Part shown: positions 1-9,295 of the stretch, in pieces
Layout of the letters: every line of letters begins with the position of its first letter
Numbering within the stretch: the stretch's first letter is position 1
NCBI GenBank assembly: GCA_913020705.1
Contig: CAJWBY010000018.1
Coordinates: 1-42,009, forward strand
Reading direction: 5' to 3'
Length of the DNA: 42,009 nucleotides
Source of the DNA: an uncultured Colwellia sp.
GTDB taxonomy: Bacteria; Pseudomonadota; Gammaproteobacteria; Enterobacterales; Alteromonadaceae
Notes under the pieces: model-generated
Database searches by the model: none
What the model saw: only the letters and a program-made list of their open reading frames with translations
What the model was told of the DNA's origin: nothing
Position numbers and translations under genes: made by a program

Positions 1-213
1 TCTTATGCCCTGTTTAGGACGAGAAGAGATAAGCCCTTTCGCTGATAACATTTTTACTGCTTCACGAGTCGAACTTCTACTAACATTATGTTCCAAACAA
101 AGATCAGCTTCCGACGGAAGCCCTTGGCCAATTGGATAAGTACCTTTTACTATAGCCATCCCTAGATCATGAGTTAATTGATGGGTCAAATTTTGTCTAG
201 GCGAATACTTCAT
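1..213 (-). CDS. GntR/FadR-family transcriptional regulator, N-terminal part (cut by window edge)
   Basis: Reading the minus strand from an ATG at 213 gives 71 codons that stay open to the window edge. The product begins MKYSPRQNLTHQL and contains GTYPIGQGLPSEADLC followed by VSRSSTREAVKMLSAKGLI. This is the winged helix-turn-helix layout of the GntR family, where PSE starts the recognition region and the SR-x-x-REA helix contacts DNA; the style is that of the FadR/DgoR subgroup. The C-terminal effector domain lies outside the window, so the ligand is unknown. The gene is divergent from the operon starting at 732 and could regulate it, or sugar-acid genes on the other side. Confident as to family, not as to role. 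Confidence 0.85.
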   Translation of the reverse strand, partial: MKYSPRQNLTHQLTHDLGMAIVKGTYPIGQGLPSEADLCLEHNVSRSSTREAVKMLSAKGLISSRPKQGIR

Positions 214-731
214 CTATTGCTGTTCCAAAATTATTTATTTTATATGTTATATAATATTTAATTTTATAAAATAAAGATATGGCTATACCAAATAAATAAA
301 CATGAAATTTGTTATTTAATTTGTTGATCAAATAACCCTGTCGATTTTATTTAAAATATTCAAAAAGACTCGACTTCATCTGGGAGGATTATATTTATTT
401 TTTAGAACTTTTATAATATTGTTCACAAATAAAATATCTACAAAATGACTACAGGGTTAGATCAAAATTGCTTTATTAATAACTTAATCAAAATTAGATT
501 GATTTACACGCAAAAACATAGGCACTTTTAATCCCTAACTTATCGATAGTTAAATAGTTACCCTCGTTCAATCTATAAATTTTAATTATAGTTATTTAAT
601 GCCTTTATTAACATTTCTTATAGTGGTGCATTCAAAATTAGAATTTTTGATTTGATATTGGTTATGGGAAGATAAGATTTGAGCTATTTCAAATGTGTTA
701 ACTTTCAAACCGTAACCAAATAGGAATAATA
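214..731. promoter_or_regulatory. Long AT-rich divergent intergenic region
   Basis: This 518-nt region separates the GntR gene from the divergent oxidoreductase operon. I see no convincing gene in it. Just upstream of the GntR start lies an AT-only inverted repeat, TTATTTTATA (235-244) and TATAAAATAA (265-274), which could be an autoregulatory site but could also be chance in such AT-rich DNA. A TATCGATA palindrome lies at 541-548. The ribosome-binding site of the next gene (TAGGAATAATA before the ATG at 732) is at the right end. Confidence 0.4.
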
Positions 732-1022
732 ATGGCTATTGGCGTAACAGCAAAATTACAAATACTAACTGGTAAAAACCAAGAATTTGAAACTATTTTT
801 AAACAATTAGTGAGTGCAGTACTTGCTAACGAAAAAGGTTGTTTGCTCTACGCCTTCCATCGATCTCGTAAAGATGCCCAAACCTATATAGTCCTAGAAC
901 AATATGTAGATGAAGTAGCATTACATAGCCATTCTAAAACTGACCACTACCGAACCTTTGGTAAGCAAATGTCAGTTTATTTAGCTACTGCCCCTGAAGT
1001 AGAGCTAATGGACAGTATTTAA
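732..1022 (+). CDS. Putative quinol monooxygenase / ABM-domain protein
   Basis: A 96-residue protein of the antibiotic biosynthesis monooxygenase (ABM, YgiN-like) type, a small dimeric alpha/beta ferredoxin-like fold. Family features visible are the N-terminal strand (VTAKLQILTGKNQEFE), a central glutamate-rich segment with GCLLYAFHRS, the LEQYVDEVALHSHSKTDHY motif with its conserved histidines, and the closing strand APEVELMD. Length is typical for the family. An AGGAA ribosome-binding site precedes the ATG. It is the first gene of a same-strand run with an SDR (85-nt gap) and a saccharopine-dehydrogenase-like protein, so it probably helps oxidise or detoxify the same small molecule. Substrate cannot be read from sequence. 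Confidence 0.85.
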   Translation: MAIGVTAKLQILTGKNQEFETIFKQLVSAVLANEKGCLLYAFHRSRKDAQTYIVLEQYVDEVALHSHSKTDHYRTFGKQMSVYLATAPEVELMDSI

Positions 1023-1106
1023 TTAAGATTTTCGTTAAAACAAATACAAAAAACATGTCGAAACAAGCAAATAAACATAAAATATTATTAAATTAAGGTC
1101 AGTCTA

Positions 1107-1991
1107 ATGAATCAATTTTTTGGTAAAACAGTAGTAATTAGTGGCGGTGCTGAAGGCATTGGCTTTGGAATAGCTCAAGCTATGGGCAAACAAGGCATGA
1201 ATGTGGTATTAGCAGATATTGATGCTAATCAACTTAAAATAGCCCAAGAAAAATTACAAAAAGAGGGAGTTGAAGTACTTTCTGTCCAGATGGATGTTAC
1301 GAACCTCAGCCAATGGGAAAATGTCGCTAACAAAACCCTAGAACGTTTTGGCAAAGTTCATATGCTCGTAAACAATGCTGGTGTGGGTAGTAATCCAGGC
1401 AGTATCGAAAAAACAGATGATAAAGACTGGCGTTGGGTGATTGATGTAAACCTTATGGGTGTTATTTATGGTACGCAAACCATGGTACCTTTGATGAAAC
1501 AGCATGGCGAAGGCGGTTGGTTGGTTAATGTGGCATCAATGGCAGGCATGATGGGGATTCCAACAGCCGGTGCATATACAGCAACTAAAGTCGCCGTTGT
1601 GGGTATGTCTGAAAGTTGGTACTCAGAACTTAAGCCACACAATATTCAAGTCTCCGTTCTTTGCCCTGCATTTGTAAAAACGCGGATTAATCTCTCTAAC
1701 CGTAACAAGCCAGTAGAACTAAAAAGCGAAAAAGAGAATAGCGGTCAACAAAATAATTCATCTGCAGCTAAACATATGCAAAAAGTTATTGATAACGGAT
1801 TATCTCCAGAAGTCGTTGGTGAACGAGTTGTTGAAGCAGTGAGTAATAAAGAACTTTATATTTTCACACATCCGAACTATAGAAAGGTATTGCAGAAACG
1901 TTTTAAAGCGATTGATGACGCTTTTGCTCGCTCTGAATCTAGCCCTTTATTGGCTGATGTACTTCATGAAGAAGTTGCTTTGTATTCTTAG
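1107..1991 (+). CDS. Short-chain dehydrogenase/reductase (SDR)
   Basis: A 294-residue classical SDR. The Rossmann nucleotide-binding motif appears as SGGAEGIG (residues 12-19), a variant of TGxxxGIG, and an acidic residue at the end of the second strand (LADID) points to NAD(H) preference. NNAG is at 89-92. The catalytic residues are Ser144 (NVASMAG) and Tyr157/Lys161 (YTATK), with the usual 13-residue Ser-Tyr spacing. The C-terminal extension of about 40 residues beyond a minimal SDR may form part of the substrate pocket. It sits between the ABM protein and the saccharopine-dehydrogenase-like enzyme and is probably co-transcribed. Substrate unknown; an alcohol/ketone interconversion on a hydrophobic molecule is a reasonable guess only. 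Confidence 0.88.
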   Translation: MNQFFGKTVVISGGAEGIGFGIAQAMGKQGMNVVLADIDANQLKIAQEKLQKEGVEVLSVQMDVTNLSQWENVANKTLERFGKVHMLVNNAGVGSNPGSIEKTDDKDWRWVIDVNLMGVIYGTQTMVPLMKQHGEGGWLVNVASMAGMMGIPTAGAYTATKVAVVGMSESWYSELKPHNIQVSVLCPAFVKTRINLSNRNKPVELKSEKENSGQQNNSSAAKHMQKVIDNGLSPEVVGERVVEAVSNKELYIFTHPNYRKVLQKRFKAIDDAFARSESSPLLADVLHEEVALYS

Positions 1992-2063
1992 TCAATGGTT
2001 AGTCATTACACATAAATAATAACGTTTAACTAATGAAGTAGCGTTTATAATAAAGGTAATAAT

Positions 2064-3239
2064 ATGTCTCAAAACCGTAAGTTTGGTGTCGTTGTATACG
2101 GCGCAACAGGATATACCGGACGTTTAGTCTGTGAATATTTAAATAATCAATACGGCGTCAATGGCGATGTAAAATGGGCGATGGCAGGACGCAGTGAAAG
2201 AAAACTTGTTCAAGTACGCGATGAAATGGGCATTCCTAGTGATGTTCCCTTTGTGATAGCTGATGCTGAAAATCCAGAGTCAGTTAAGCAAATGGTGAAT
2301 AGTACGCAAGTTGTATTAACCACTGTTGGCCCATATCAGAAATACGGTTCCGACCTCGTACGTGAATGTAGCGAAACTGGCACTGATTATGTTGATTTAT
2401 GTGGCGAACCCGCTTGGATGCATGAAATGATTGCGGCTCACGGTGAAACAGCAAAAGCCAGTGGCGCGCGAATTGTCTTCTCTTGTGGTTTTGATTCAGT
2501 TCCTTTTGATTTAGGTATATATTTTTTACAAAAAGCATCCATCGCTAAATTGGGTAAACCTTTATCACGTATTAAAGGTCGTGTACGCGCGATGAAAGGT
2601 ACTTTCTCAGGAGGAACGTTAGAAAGTTTCCGTTTAACGATGAAAGCAGCGGCAAAAAATCCTGACTTGATAAAAGTACTCACCAATCCATTTTCATTAA
2701 CAGAGTCATTTACCGGTCCAGAACAGCCTTCAGGCATGGCGCCTATCTTTGATACAGATCTGAACAGTTGGTCTGCCCCTTTTGTAATGGCAACAATTAA
2801 CACGAAGAATATTCATCGCAGTAACTATTTATTGGCCCATGAATATGGTGATGATTTTGTTTATGACGAAATGATGCTCACCGGTCCTGGTGAGAAAGGT
2901 GAAAGTATGGCGAAAATGGTTGCTGCAGATAAGTCTATGGCAAACGACCCTATGCAACCAGGTGAAGGTCCTTCAAAAGAATCACGTGAAACAGGTTTTT
3001 ACGATGTATTGTTTGCTGGCTCTAATAACGAAGGCGACGTATTAATGGCCAGCGTTAAAGGTGATAAAGACCCTGGGTACGGTTCAACATGTAAAATGAT
3101 CAGCGAGAGCGCAGTTTGTTTATTGAAAAATCTAGATGCTGCAAGTGGTGGTATTTGGACACCTGCTTCAGCGATGGGTTCTTTATTGATTGATCGTTTA
3201 CAAGAGAATGCGGGCTTAACCTTTCAATTAGAAGGTTAA
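2064..3239 (+). CDS. Saccharopine dehydrogenase-like / trans-acting enoyl reductase family protein
   Basis: A 391-residue oxidoreductase with an N-terminal NAD(P)-binding motif GATGYTG (13-19), followed by AMAGRSERKL and TVGPYQKYG, the signature stretch of saccharopine dehydrogenase-like proteins and the trans-acting enoyl reductases related to them. The motif FSCGFDSVPFDLG (about 138-150) is also characteristic of this subgroup. True lysine-pathway saccharopine dehydrogenases act on amino acids, but this subgroup is usually linked to lipid or polyketide-like substrates. Last gene of the three-gene run (72-nt gap after the SDR); a hairpin follows at 3247-3281. The exact reaction is not determined. 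Confidence 0.85.
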   Translation: MSQNRKFGVVVYGATGYTGRLVCEYLNNQYGVNGDVKWAMAGRSERKLVQVRDEMGIPSDVPFVIADAENPESVKQMVNSTQVVLTTVGPYQKYGSDLVRECSETGTDYVDLCGEPAWMHEMIAAHGETAKASGARIVFSCGFDSVPFDLGIYFLQKASIAKLGKPLSRIKGRVRAMKGTFSGGTLESFRLTMKAAAKNPDLIKVLTNPFSLTESFTGPEQPSGMAPIFDTDLNSWSAPFVMATINTKNIHRSNYLLAHEYGDDFVYDEMMLTGPGEKGESMAKMVAADKSMANDPMQPGEGPSKESRETGFYDVLFAGSNNEGDVLMASVKGDKDPGYGSTCKMISESAVCLLKNLDAASGGIWTPASAMGSLLIDRLQENAGLTFQLEG

Positions 3240-3246
3240 GCCTTTA

Positions 3247-3281
3247 GCCATGTTTTGGGACATTAATAATCAAAACATGGC
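3247..3281 (+). terminator. Hairpin at end of oxidoreductase operon
   Basis: GCCATGTTTTG (3247-3257) and CAAAACATGGC (3271-3281) form a perfect 11-bp stem with a 13-nt loop, a few nucleotides after the stop at 3239. The following sequence (ATTAATTTC) is only moderately T-rich, so it may be a weak intrinsic terminator or an RNA-stabilising 3' hairpin. Confidence 0.5.
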
Positions 3282-3411
3282 ATTAATTTCTCGTCTGCAT
3301 TAAAAAGCGTTAAGAACATACCGCAAATGTATAAATCGTTCTAAATTAAAACCACTCATCCCAGTCATTATATTTTCCTTAGGTGAAAAGTTAAAACATA
3401 TGTAAATAACC

Positions 3412-5544
3412 TTACTTTTCATTTAACTCAAAAATTAATGACGTCTGTGGAAATAATACCGGCAATTGCATCCCAAATTGCATAAGTGACTCACCCGAGA
3501 ATGATTCCCCTTGAATTTTACTTAAAATAGAGGGCGAATATTCTTTAAGTTGTGTCGGCCATATTAATGTTAATGTATAAACTTTTTCAGCAGATAAACC
3601 CGTAAACCTGTATTTAGGCGGTGTGGTTCTTTTAGTTTCTTTAATACTGTTATAAGCAAAAAGTGCTTTGGATTTATCTTTGTTGATTATGCCGAAGTTA
3701 ATTGAGTCACCGTCCTGATTTAATCGCACTAACTCTCCACTATGAATTAACTGACGATGTTTTTTATGTAGCGCAATAATTTTAGTTAACTGTTCACAGT
3801 CTTCATTTGTTAATTCTCTGGGGTCCATCTCTAAGCCCATATGACCAAAAAATGCCACTGCTGCCCTCATTTCCATAGTTACCGTTCTACCAGTAATATG
3901 ACATTCTCTTGGCCCAATATGAGCCCCCATTACTTCACTTGGAAAGAAGAATGAACAGCCACGTTGAATCGTTAATCTGTCTAATGCATCATTCGAATCA
4001 GAGGTCCATACTCGGTCAGTATGAGCAAGAACACCATAATCCACTCGAGCACCACCCGATGAACAACTCTCAATTTCAACATGAGAGTGCTGTTTCTTTA
4101 AACGATCAATTAATTGATATAAAGCTTTTGTTTGTTGATGTATAGCAGGCTTACCTTGTGTATTACCTGCGTGATTAATGTCTCGATTCATATCCCACTT
4201 AATATATACAATTTTGGGATACTCTTTAAGAATGTCATCAATGGCATGAAATAAATAATCAACAACTTCAACACGTGTTAAATCAAGTACTAATTGATTC
4301 CTAAAGTTTAATTGTTCATTACCGGCTGTTGCTAGAACCCAGTCAGGGTGCGCTCGATATAAATCACTATCAGGGTTGACCATTTCAGGTTCAAACCATA
4401 ATCCAAATTCCATACCCTGCTGGTTTACATGATCAATTAAAGGGGATAAGCCTTGAGGATAAATTTCTTTATCAACAACCCAATCACCCAAACCTGCAAA
4501 ATCACCACGACGCCCTTTAAACCAGCCATCATCTAAAACAAAACGCTCTGCGCCTAATCCTGCAACTTTATTAGCAAGTGCCTTCAATGTGTCAATATCG
4601 TGGTCGAAGTATATCCCTTCCCATGTGTTGTAATGAATAGGACGTGGCTTTTGACTGAGTTTTGGCGATAATATTTCACGGCGTACATACTGATGAAAAC
4701 AATGAGATAAACCACTAAAACCTTGGTCTGAATACCCAGCATATAATGTTGGGCTTTGATACGATTGTTTAGGCAACAATACAAGCTCACCCGGCATTAA
4801 TAATTCACCTAATTGAACATAACTGCGGCCTTCGGGTAAAAGTTCTACTCGCATTTTATGATTACCACTCCAACCAAGATGAAAACCATAGCATTCGCCT
4901 GCTTGTTCATGGGTATGGTTGTTATGCATTACCATACCAGGGAAATTATCGTGAGATGTTTTTCCTTTGCGATTTTCTCGTACAAAGCTACCGAGGAATA
5001 AATCAAGTGAATGACACTGAAACTCATTTGACCAACGCCCTTCAAAAGACATTATTTCATTCATTTTATCGGTTAATGCTATTGTTGGCGCATTACAGCT
5101 ATTAACCGTTAATGATTTATCGCTTAAATTTTCCATCTGAGTATTTGCACTTAAAACATCAGTATCGTGATGCAATGATAAGTTATGAATGACCTTGATT
5201 TTTCGAATAGTATCTAGCGTTTCAAAACGAACTATATTTTCATCTGCCTGAATAATATCAACAAGTTCACCACCCAATGACCATGCATAATCATCATTAT
5301 TAATTTCGATCCCCGGAGCTCCTGTAAAACCTTCTCCTAATAATGGAGATAAAGAAATCGGCGCTTCAATAACCAACGAACATTTTGCTTCTTGACGTGT
5401 TGATAACAGCGTTAACATATCTGTAGACGTTTGTTTAGATAGCAACTTCCCCCAATAAATAATAGCGGGGGTTTTTCCCTGACAGTCAATAATTAAGCTA
5501 GCATTAGTACTATTGAGCTGAACAAATTGTTGTTGTGGTTTCAT
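3412..5544 (-). CDS. Alpha-galactosidase, GH36 (cytoplasmic)
   Basis: A 710-residue GH36 enzyme that hydrolyses terminal alpha-D-galactosyl bonds (melibiose, raffinose, alpha-galactosylglycerol and the like). The N-terminal beta-sandwich (about 1-310) leads into the TIM barrel with the motifs FVLDDGWFKGRRGD and GLWFEPEMVNPDSDL. The nucleophile is Asp451 in IKWDMNRDI and the acid/base is Asp516 in WTSDSNDA, 65 residues apart as expected for the family; CSSGGARVDYG lies between them. There is no signal peptide, so it acts on imported substrate. An AAGGACG ribosome-binding site precedes the ATG. It is divergent from the GH42 beta-galactosidase, sharing a 225-nt control region. Full length, no damage seen. 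Confidence 0.96.
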   Translation of the reverse strand: MKPQQQFVQLNSTNASLIIDCQGKTPAIIYWGKLLSKQTSTDMLTLLSTRQEAKCSLVIEAPISLSPLLGEGFTGAPGIEINNDDYAWSLGGELVDIIQADENIVRFETLDTIRKIKVIHNLSLHHDTDVLSANTQMENLSDKSLTVNSCNAPTIALTDKMNEIMSFEGRWSNEFQCHSLDLFLGSFVRENRKGKTSHDNFPGMVMHNNHTHEQAGECYGFHLGWSGNHKMRVELLPEGRSYVQLGELLMPGELVLLPKQSYQSPTLYAGYSDQGFSGLSHCFHQYVRREILSPKLSQKPRPIHYNTWEGIYFDHDIDTLKALANKVAGLGAERFVLDDGWFKGRRGDFAGLGDWVVDKEIYPQGLSPLIDHVNQQGMEFGLWFEPEMVNPDSDLYRAHPDWVLATAGNEQLNFRNQLVLDLTRVEVVDYLFHAIDDILKEYPKIVYIKWDMNRDINHAGNTQGKPAIHQQTKALYQLIDRLKKQHSHVEIESCSSGGARVDYGVLAHTDRVWTSDSNDALDRLTIQRGCSFFFPSEVMGAHIGPRECHITGRTVTMEMRAAVAFFGHMGLEMDPRELTNEDCEQLTKIIALHKKHRQLIHSGELVRLNQDGDSINFGIINKDKSKALFAYNSIKETKRTTPPKYRFTGLSAEKVYTLTLIWPTQLKEYSPSILSKIQGESFSGESLMQFGMQLPVLFPQTSLIFELNEK

Positions 5545-5769
5545 GGTAAACGTCCTTCAAATTGGCAATTGATATATTATTTATTTTTAATGAATGTAAT
5601 TATGATTACTATATTAATAGATTTATGGGATAGCATTATTTAATAAAAAAATTCTATAAAGGCCAATCCATGGTTTATACGATCACATTACAAATTTCAC
5701 TGGAATATATCATATAAATAAGGTTAATATGCATAATATACTTGCAAATAATAAAATGGTAAAAAGTAA
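5545..5769. promoter_or_regulatory. Divergent control region of the two galactosidase genes
   Basis: This 225-nt AT-rich region carries the promoters for both the GH36 and GH42 genes. The clearest symmetric element is GTAAT-TATG-ATTAC (5596-5609), arms of 5 bp with a 4-nt spacer, a possible operator. I found no copy of the TACGTA palindrome used in the maltodextrin region, so a different regulator is likely. The ribosome-binding site for the GH36 gene is good, while that for the GH42 gene is weak. Confidence 0.4.
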
Positions 5770-7737
5770 ATGTTAGGTGTTTGTTATTATCCAGAGCATT
5801 GGCCAGAAGAAATGTGGGCTCAAGATGCTAAAGAGATGCGTGAACTTGGTTTACGTTATGTGCGTATTGGTGAATTTGCTTGGTCAAGAATAGAGTTAAC
5901 TGACGGTGTTTTTACTTTTGATTGGTTAGACCGTGCAATTGAGACATTAGCTAGCGCGGGTTTAGAAGTAATCATGTGTACGCCTACCGCGACTCCACCT
6001 AAATGGTTGATCGATAAATACCCTGATATTTTACCCGTTGATATTAATACAGGTACAACACGTGGGTTTGGTTCTCGTCGACACTATGATTTCTCTAGTA
6101 AAAACTATTTCAGTGAGGCGATGCGTATATCTGAGGTTTTAGCTAAGCGTTATGGTGAACATCCGGCTATATGTGGCTGGCAAACTGATAATGAAATTGC
6201 ATGTCATGATACGACTCACAGTGGTTCGGAAACGGCAAAAATAGCTTTTCATGATTGGTGTCTAAGCCGTTATAAAACAATTGAACAACTCAATGCCGAT
6301 TGGGGCACCGTTTTTTGGTCAATGGAATACCAAAATTTCGACCAAATTGAACTCCCTATATTAGCGGTTACAGAGACTCACCCTGCACATCAATTGGCTT
6401 ATAGACGTTTCAGTTCTGATCAAGTGATCAAGTTTCACAATAAAATGATTGAGATAATCCGTCAGTATGCGCCGAATAGATTTGTCACTCATAACTTCAT
6501 TCCTATGGTGGACACTCAAACCGATAATTATGCCCTCGCTGAAAATTTAGATTTCGTCAGTTATGATAATTATCCTTTGGGTCGTTCGGACATGTTTTTC
6601 AAAGATAAACCCGCTGCAGAATTTAAACCATACATGCGTACGGGTCACCCTGATTTTGCTAGTTATGACTTTGATCAAAGTCGTGGCATCAGTAAAAAGA
6701 ATTTTTGGATAATGGAACAACAGCCTGGTCCTGTGAATTGGGCTCATCATAATCCTCGACCTGAAAAAGGTATGGTCAGGTTATGGTCTTGGCAAGCTTT
6801 TGCACACGGGGCAGATTGTGTTTGTTATTTTCGATGGCGCCAAGCACCATTTGCTCAAGAGCAAATGCATGCAGGCGTTAAACGAAATGATAATTCAAAA
6901 TCAGCGGCATGGACTGAAATAGAACAAATGCATGATGAGCTAAAGCTTGTAGAGTTTTCTATCGAATCACCAGTGCAAGCAAGAGTAGCTATAATATCAG
7001 GTACCACTAACCAGTGGGTGAGTGAAATTGAACGCCAAGCTGACAGTTATAATCATCAGCAAATAGAATTTTCCTATTATTCTGCTTTGCGCCAGTTAGG
7101 TTTGGTAGTCGATTTTATATCGATTAACAGCGATTTTAGTCCATACGATTTAATTCTTGCTCCGTGTCTACCTATTGTTGATGACGTTTTTATTAATAAA
7201 TGTAAAAACGCTAAAGCTCATTTTGTTTTTGGCCCAAGATCCGGCGGTAAAACTGACGAATTATCATTAGCTCCAAATTTACCTCCGGGTAAACTTCAGG
7301 CTTTATTGCCAATTAAAGTTATATCTACTGAAACCATTCGTCCAGATTGTAGTGAAAAATTAGGCTATAAGGATAAAACGTTTGAAAGCCGATGTTGGCG
7401 TGAAGAATTAGAAATAACGAAAGACATTATTGTTGATGCTAAATATCATGATCAGTCACCTGCCGTTGTTCGTCATGGCAATACAAGTTATATCGCCACC
7501 CTAACTTGTGATGACTTTCTCATTGAACAGTTCGAACACTTAGCCACAGAACTTGATATTACTACCGTAAGATTACCGAAAGATATGCGTATTGTGTATC
7601 GTGGTGATCTCGCTTATATCTTTAACTATGCAGGTGTTCCACAAACATTCCCTTCAGAAAATATAGGGAGATATCTATTAGGGCAAGCCGTTATGGATCC
7701 TTATGATGTCGCGATTATCAAATTAAATAATAAATAA
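5770..7737 (+). CDS. Beta-galactosidase, GH42
   Basis: A 655-residue GH42 enzyme that hydrolyses terminal beta-D-galactosyl bonds in the cytoplasm (no signal peptide). The protein starts MLGVCYYPEHWPEE, the usual beginning of this family, which supports the ATG at 5770 despite a weak ribosome-binding site. The catalytic acid/base is Glu142 (GWQTDNEI) and the nucleophile is Glu316 (FWIMEQQPGPVNW). TIM barrel to about residue 385, then the trimerisation and C-terminal beta domains. A symporter gene follows 42 nt downstream, so hydrolysis and uptake are probably co-expressed. Together with the GH36 gene it covers both anomers of galactoside. Natural substrate not proven; beta-galactosylglycerol or algal galacto-oligosaccharides are candidates. 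Confidence 0.96.
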   Translation: MLGVCYYPEHWPEEMWAQDAKEMRELGLRYVRIGEFAWSRIELTDGVFTFDWLDRAIETLASAGLEVIMCTPTATPPKWLIDKYPDILPVDINTGTTRGFGSRRHYDFSSKNYFSEAMRISEVLAKRYGEHPAICGWQTDNEIACHDTTHSGSETAKIAFHDWCLSRYKTIEQLNADWGTVFWSMEYQNFDQIELPILAVTETHPAHQLAYRRFSSDQVIKFHNKMIEIIRQYAPNRFVTHNFIPMVDTQTDNYALAENLDFVSYDNYPLGRSDMFFKDKPAAEFKPYMRTGHPDFASYDFDQSRGISKKNFWIMEQQPGPVNWAHHNPRPEKGMVRLWSWQAFAHGADCVCYFRWRQAPFAQEQMHAGVKRNDNSKSAAWTEIEQMHDELKLVEFSIESPVQARVAIISGTTNQWVSEIERQADSYNHQQIEFSYYSALRQLGLVVDFISINSDFSPYDLILAPCLPIVDDVFINKCKNAKAHFVFGPRSGGKTDELSLAPNLPPGKLQALLPIKVISTETIRPDCSEKLGYKDKTFESRCWREELEITKDIIVDAKYHDQSPAVVRHGNTSYIATLTCDDFLIEQFEHLATELDITTVRLPKDMRIVYRGDLAYIFNYAGVPQTFPSENIGRYLLGQAVMDPYDVAIIKLNNK

Positions 7738-7779
7738 CTATAACTAAAAATAACTAACAAATATTAGTAGGGAGAATCA

Positions 7780-9243
7780 GTGAATATTCAAATAGCCGTA
7801 TTTTTATTCATCACTATGTTAATTGCATTTTTAACTTATTTAAAATGTAGAGGGCACGGAAGAGGAAAAGGAAAAGAACAACAGAATAAAGAGTATTTTT
7901 TAGCAGGTGGTGGTTTGGCATGGTATTTTGTTGCCGGTTCAATAACACTCACAAACTTAAGTACTGATCAATTAGTGGGTTCCAACGGCACACAAATGGC
8001 TTTGCTAGCGTGGTGGGAGTTTGCTGCAGTAGTCGGCTTAATAATACTCGCGAAGGTTTTTCTTCCTGTTTATTATAAATATAACTGTACTACAACAACT
8101 GAACTATTGGAGAAACGCTATAATAACAAACATATTCGCGCCGTTATCGGTGGTATGTTTTTCCTCAGTAGCGCATTAATCTTTTGCCCTGCCGTTATTT
8201 ATTCTGGTTCATTATTTATGCAAACCATGTTCAAAGTTGATATTCCATTAATGTATATTGCAACAGCATTTGCCACGTTAGGAGCAATGTACGCTATATT
8301 TGGCGGACTTAGAGCTGTTGCCGTATCAGATACTTATTCTGGTGTTTTGCTGTTAGGTATGGCTATCGTAGTTTTATTTTTGGCTTTGAATGCAATTGAT
8401 TATGATTTTTCAGGCATTCCAGAGGAAAGGTTAACCCTAATTGGTGATAATGATTCTCCAATTCCATGGCATACATTATTAACAGGTATGATTTTTATTC
8501 AAATGTTTTATTGGGGAACTAACCAAGTTATTACCCAAAGAGCCATGGCAGCGCCTAACCTGAAAGAGGCACAAAAAGGTGTGTTTGCTGCAGTATTTAT
8601 TCGAATTATTATCGTCCCTGCCATTATCGTTATACCCGGCATAGTCTCTTTTAAACTTTACGGGGATATTGGTGACACTGCTTATGGACAAATTGTTGGT
8701 GATTTATTACCAGGGTGGCTTTCTGGTGTTTTTGCTGCTGCAATGGCTGCTGCAGTTCTATCAACATATAACAGTAACCTGAATTCAGCGACTGCATTAT
8801 ATGTATGTGATTTCCATGAACCTTATATTAACAAGGACATAAATGTTCCAAAACTAAGTGCATGGATAACAATCGGACTTACCATCGTTTCGCTTGCTCT
8901 CGTTCCCGTTTATCAACAAGCTGAAAGTATAATTAATTTGCTACAGCAATTATGGGGCTTGTTTAGTATGCCTATACTTTCAATATTTATTGTTGGTTTA
9001 TTATTCAAGGGTGTTCATGCGAATGCTGGTATTGCGGCTGTATTTTTTGGTGTTTTACTCTACGGTTCACTGTCATTTGAGTTTTCGCCGTTCCATGCAC
9101 CGTTTGGCTTACATTACATTCATTTAATGTTTGTTACATTAATTTCATGTGTAACATTTGCCCTGCTGGTAAATCGCTTTGTATTTAAAAATAAAGCCTG
9201 CTTATCTTTCACAAAAGATAAGGAAGAAACAGCATTAATTTAA
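7780..9243 (+). CDS. Sodium:solute symporter (SSS family), SGLT-like sugar transporter
   Basis: A 487-residue polytopic inner-membrane protein of the LeuT-fold SSS family, starting at GTG with a GGGAGAATCA ribosome-binding site. Family hallmarks are YFLAGGGLAWYFVAGS (about 39-54), the TTTELLEKRYNNKHIR loop, FYWGTNQVITQRAMAA (243-258, the galactose-gate region of SGLTs, gate Tyr244), and LSTYNSNLNSATALY (about 327-341, sodium-site helix 8). Compared from memory with Vibrio SGLT, the positions equivalent to Asn260 and Lys294 seem to be Gln241 and Arg275, so the ligand may not be free galactose. It lies directly after the GH42 gene and ends at a bidirectional terminator (9259-9291). Import of galactose or a galactoside is the likely role. 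Confidence 0.9.
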   Translation: MNIQIAVFLFITMLIAFLTYLKCRGHGRGKGKEQQNKEYFLAGGGLAWYFVAGSITLTNLSTDQLVGSNGTQMALLAWWEFAAVVGLIILAKVFLPVYYKYNCTTTTELLEKRYNNKHIRAVIGGMFFLSSALIFCPAVIYSGSLFMQTMFKVDIPLMYIATAFATLGAMYAIFGGLRAVAVSDTYSGVLLLGMAIVVLFLALNAIDYDFSGIPEERLTLIGDNDSPIPWHTLLTGMIFIQMFYWGTNQVITQRAMAAPNLKEAQKGVFAAVFIRIIIVPAIIVIPGIVSFKLYGDIGDTAYGQIVGDLLPGWLSGVFAAAMAAAVLSTYNSNLNSATALYVCDFHEPYINKDINVPKLSAWITIGLTIVSLALVPVYQQAESIINLLQQLWGLFSMPILSIFIVGLLFKGVHANAGIAAVFFGVLLYGSLSFEFSPFHAPFGLHYIHLMFVTLISCVTFALLVNRFVFKNKACLSFTKDKEETALI

Positions 9244-9258
9244 TGTTGAATAATTGAT

Positions 9259-9291
9259 AAACAGTCATTCGCTAAAAGTGAATGACTGTTT
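9259..9291. terminator. Bidirectional intrinsic terminator
   Basis: AAACAGTCATTC (9259-9270) pairs perfectly with GAATGACTGTTT (9280-9291), a 12-bp stem with a 9-nt loop. It lies 16 nt after the symporter stop and 4 nt beyond the end of the convergent solute-binding protein gene. The T run on the plus side and matching A run on the other side make it usable by both transcripts. Confidence 0.8.
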
Positions 9292-9295
9292 TAAT

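Noticed and set aside
235..274. AT-only inverted repeat as a firm GntR operator
   Set aside because: In such AT-rich DNA a match of this kind is easily produced by chance.
3909..4145. Open frame opposite the alpha-galactosidase, and similar antisense frames elsewhere
   Set aside because: They lie entirely inside strongly supported genes, have no motifs and no ribosome-binding sites.
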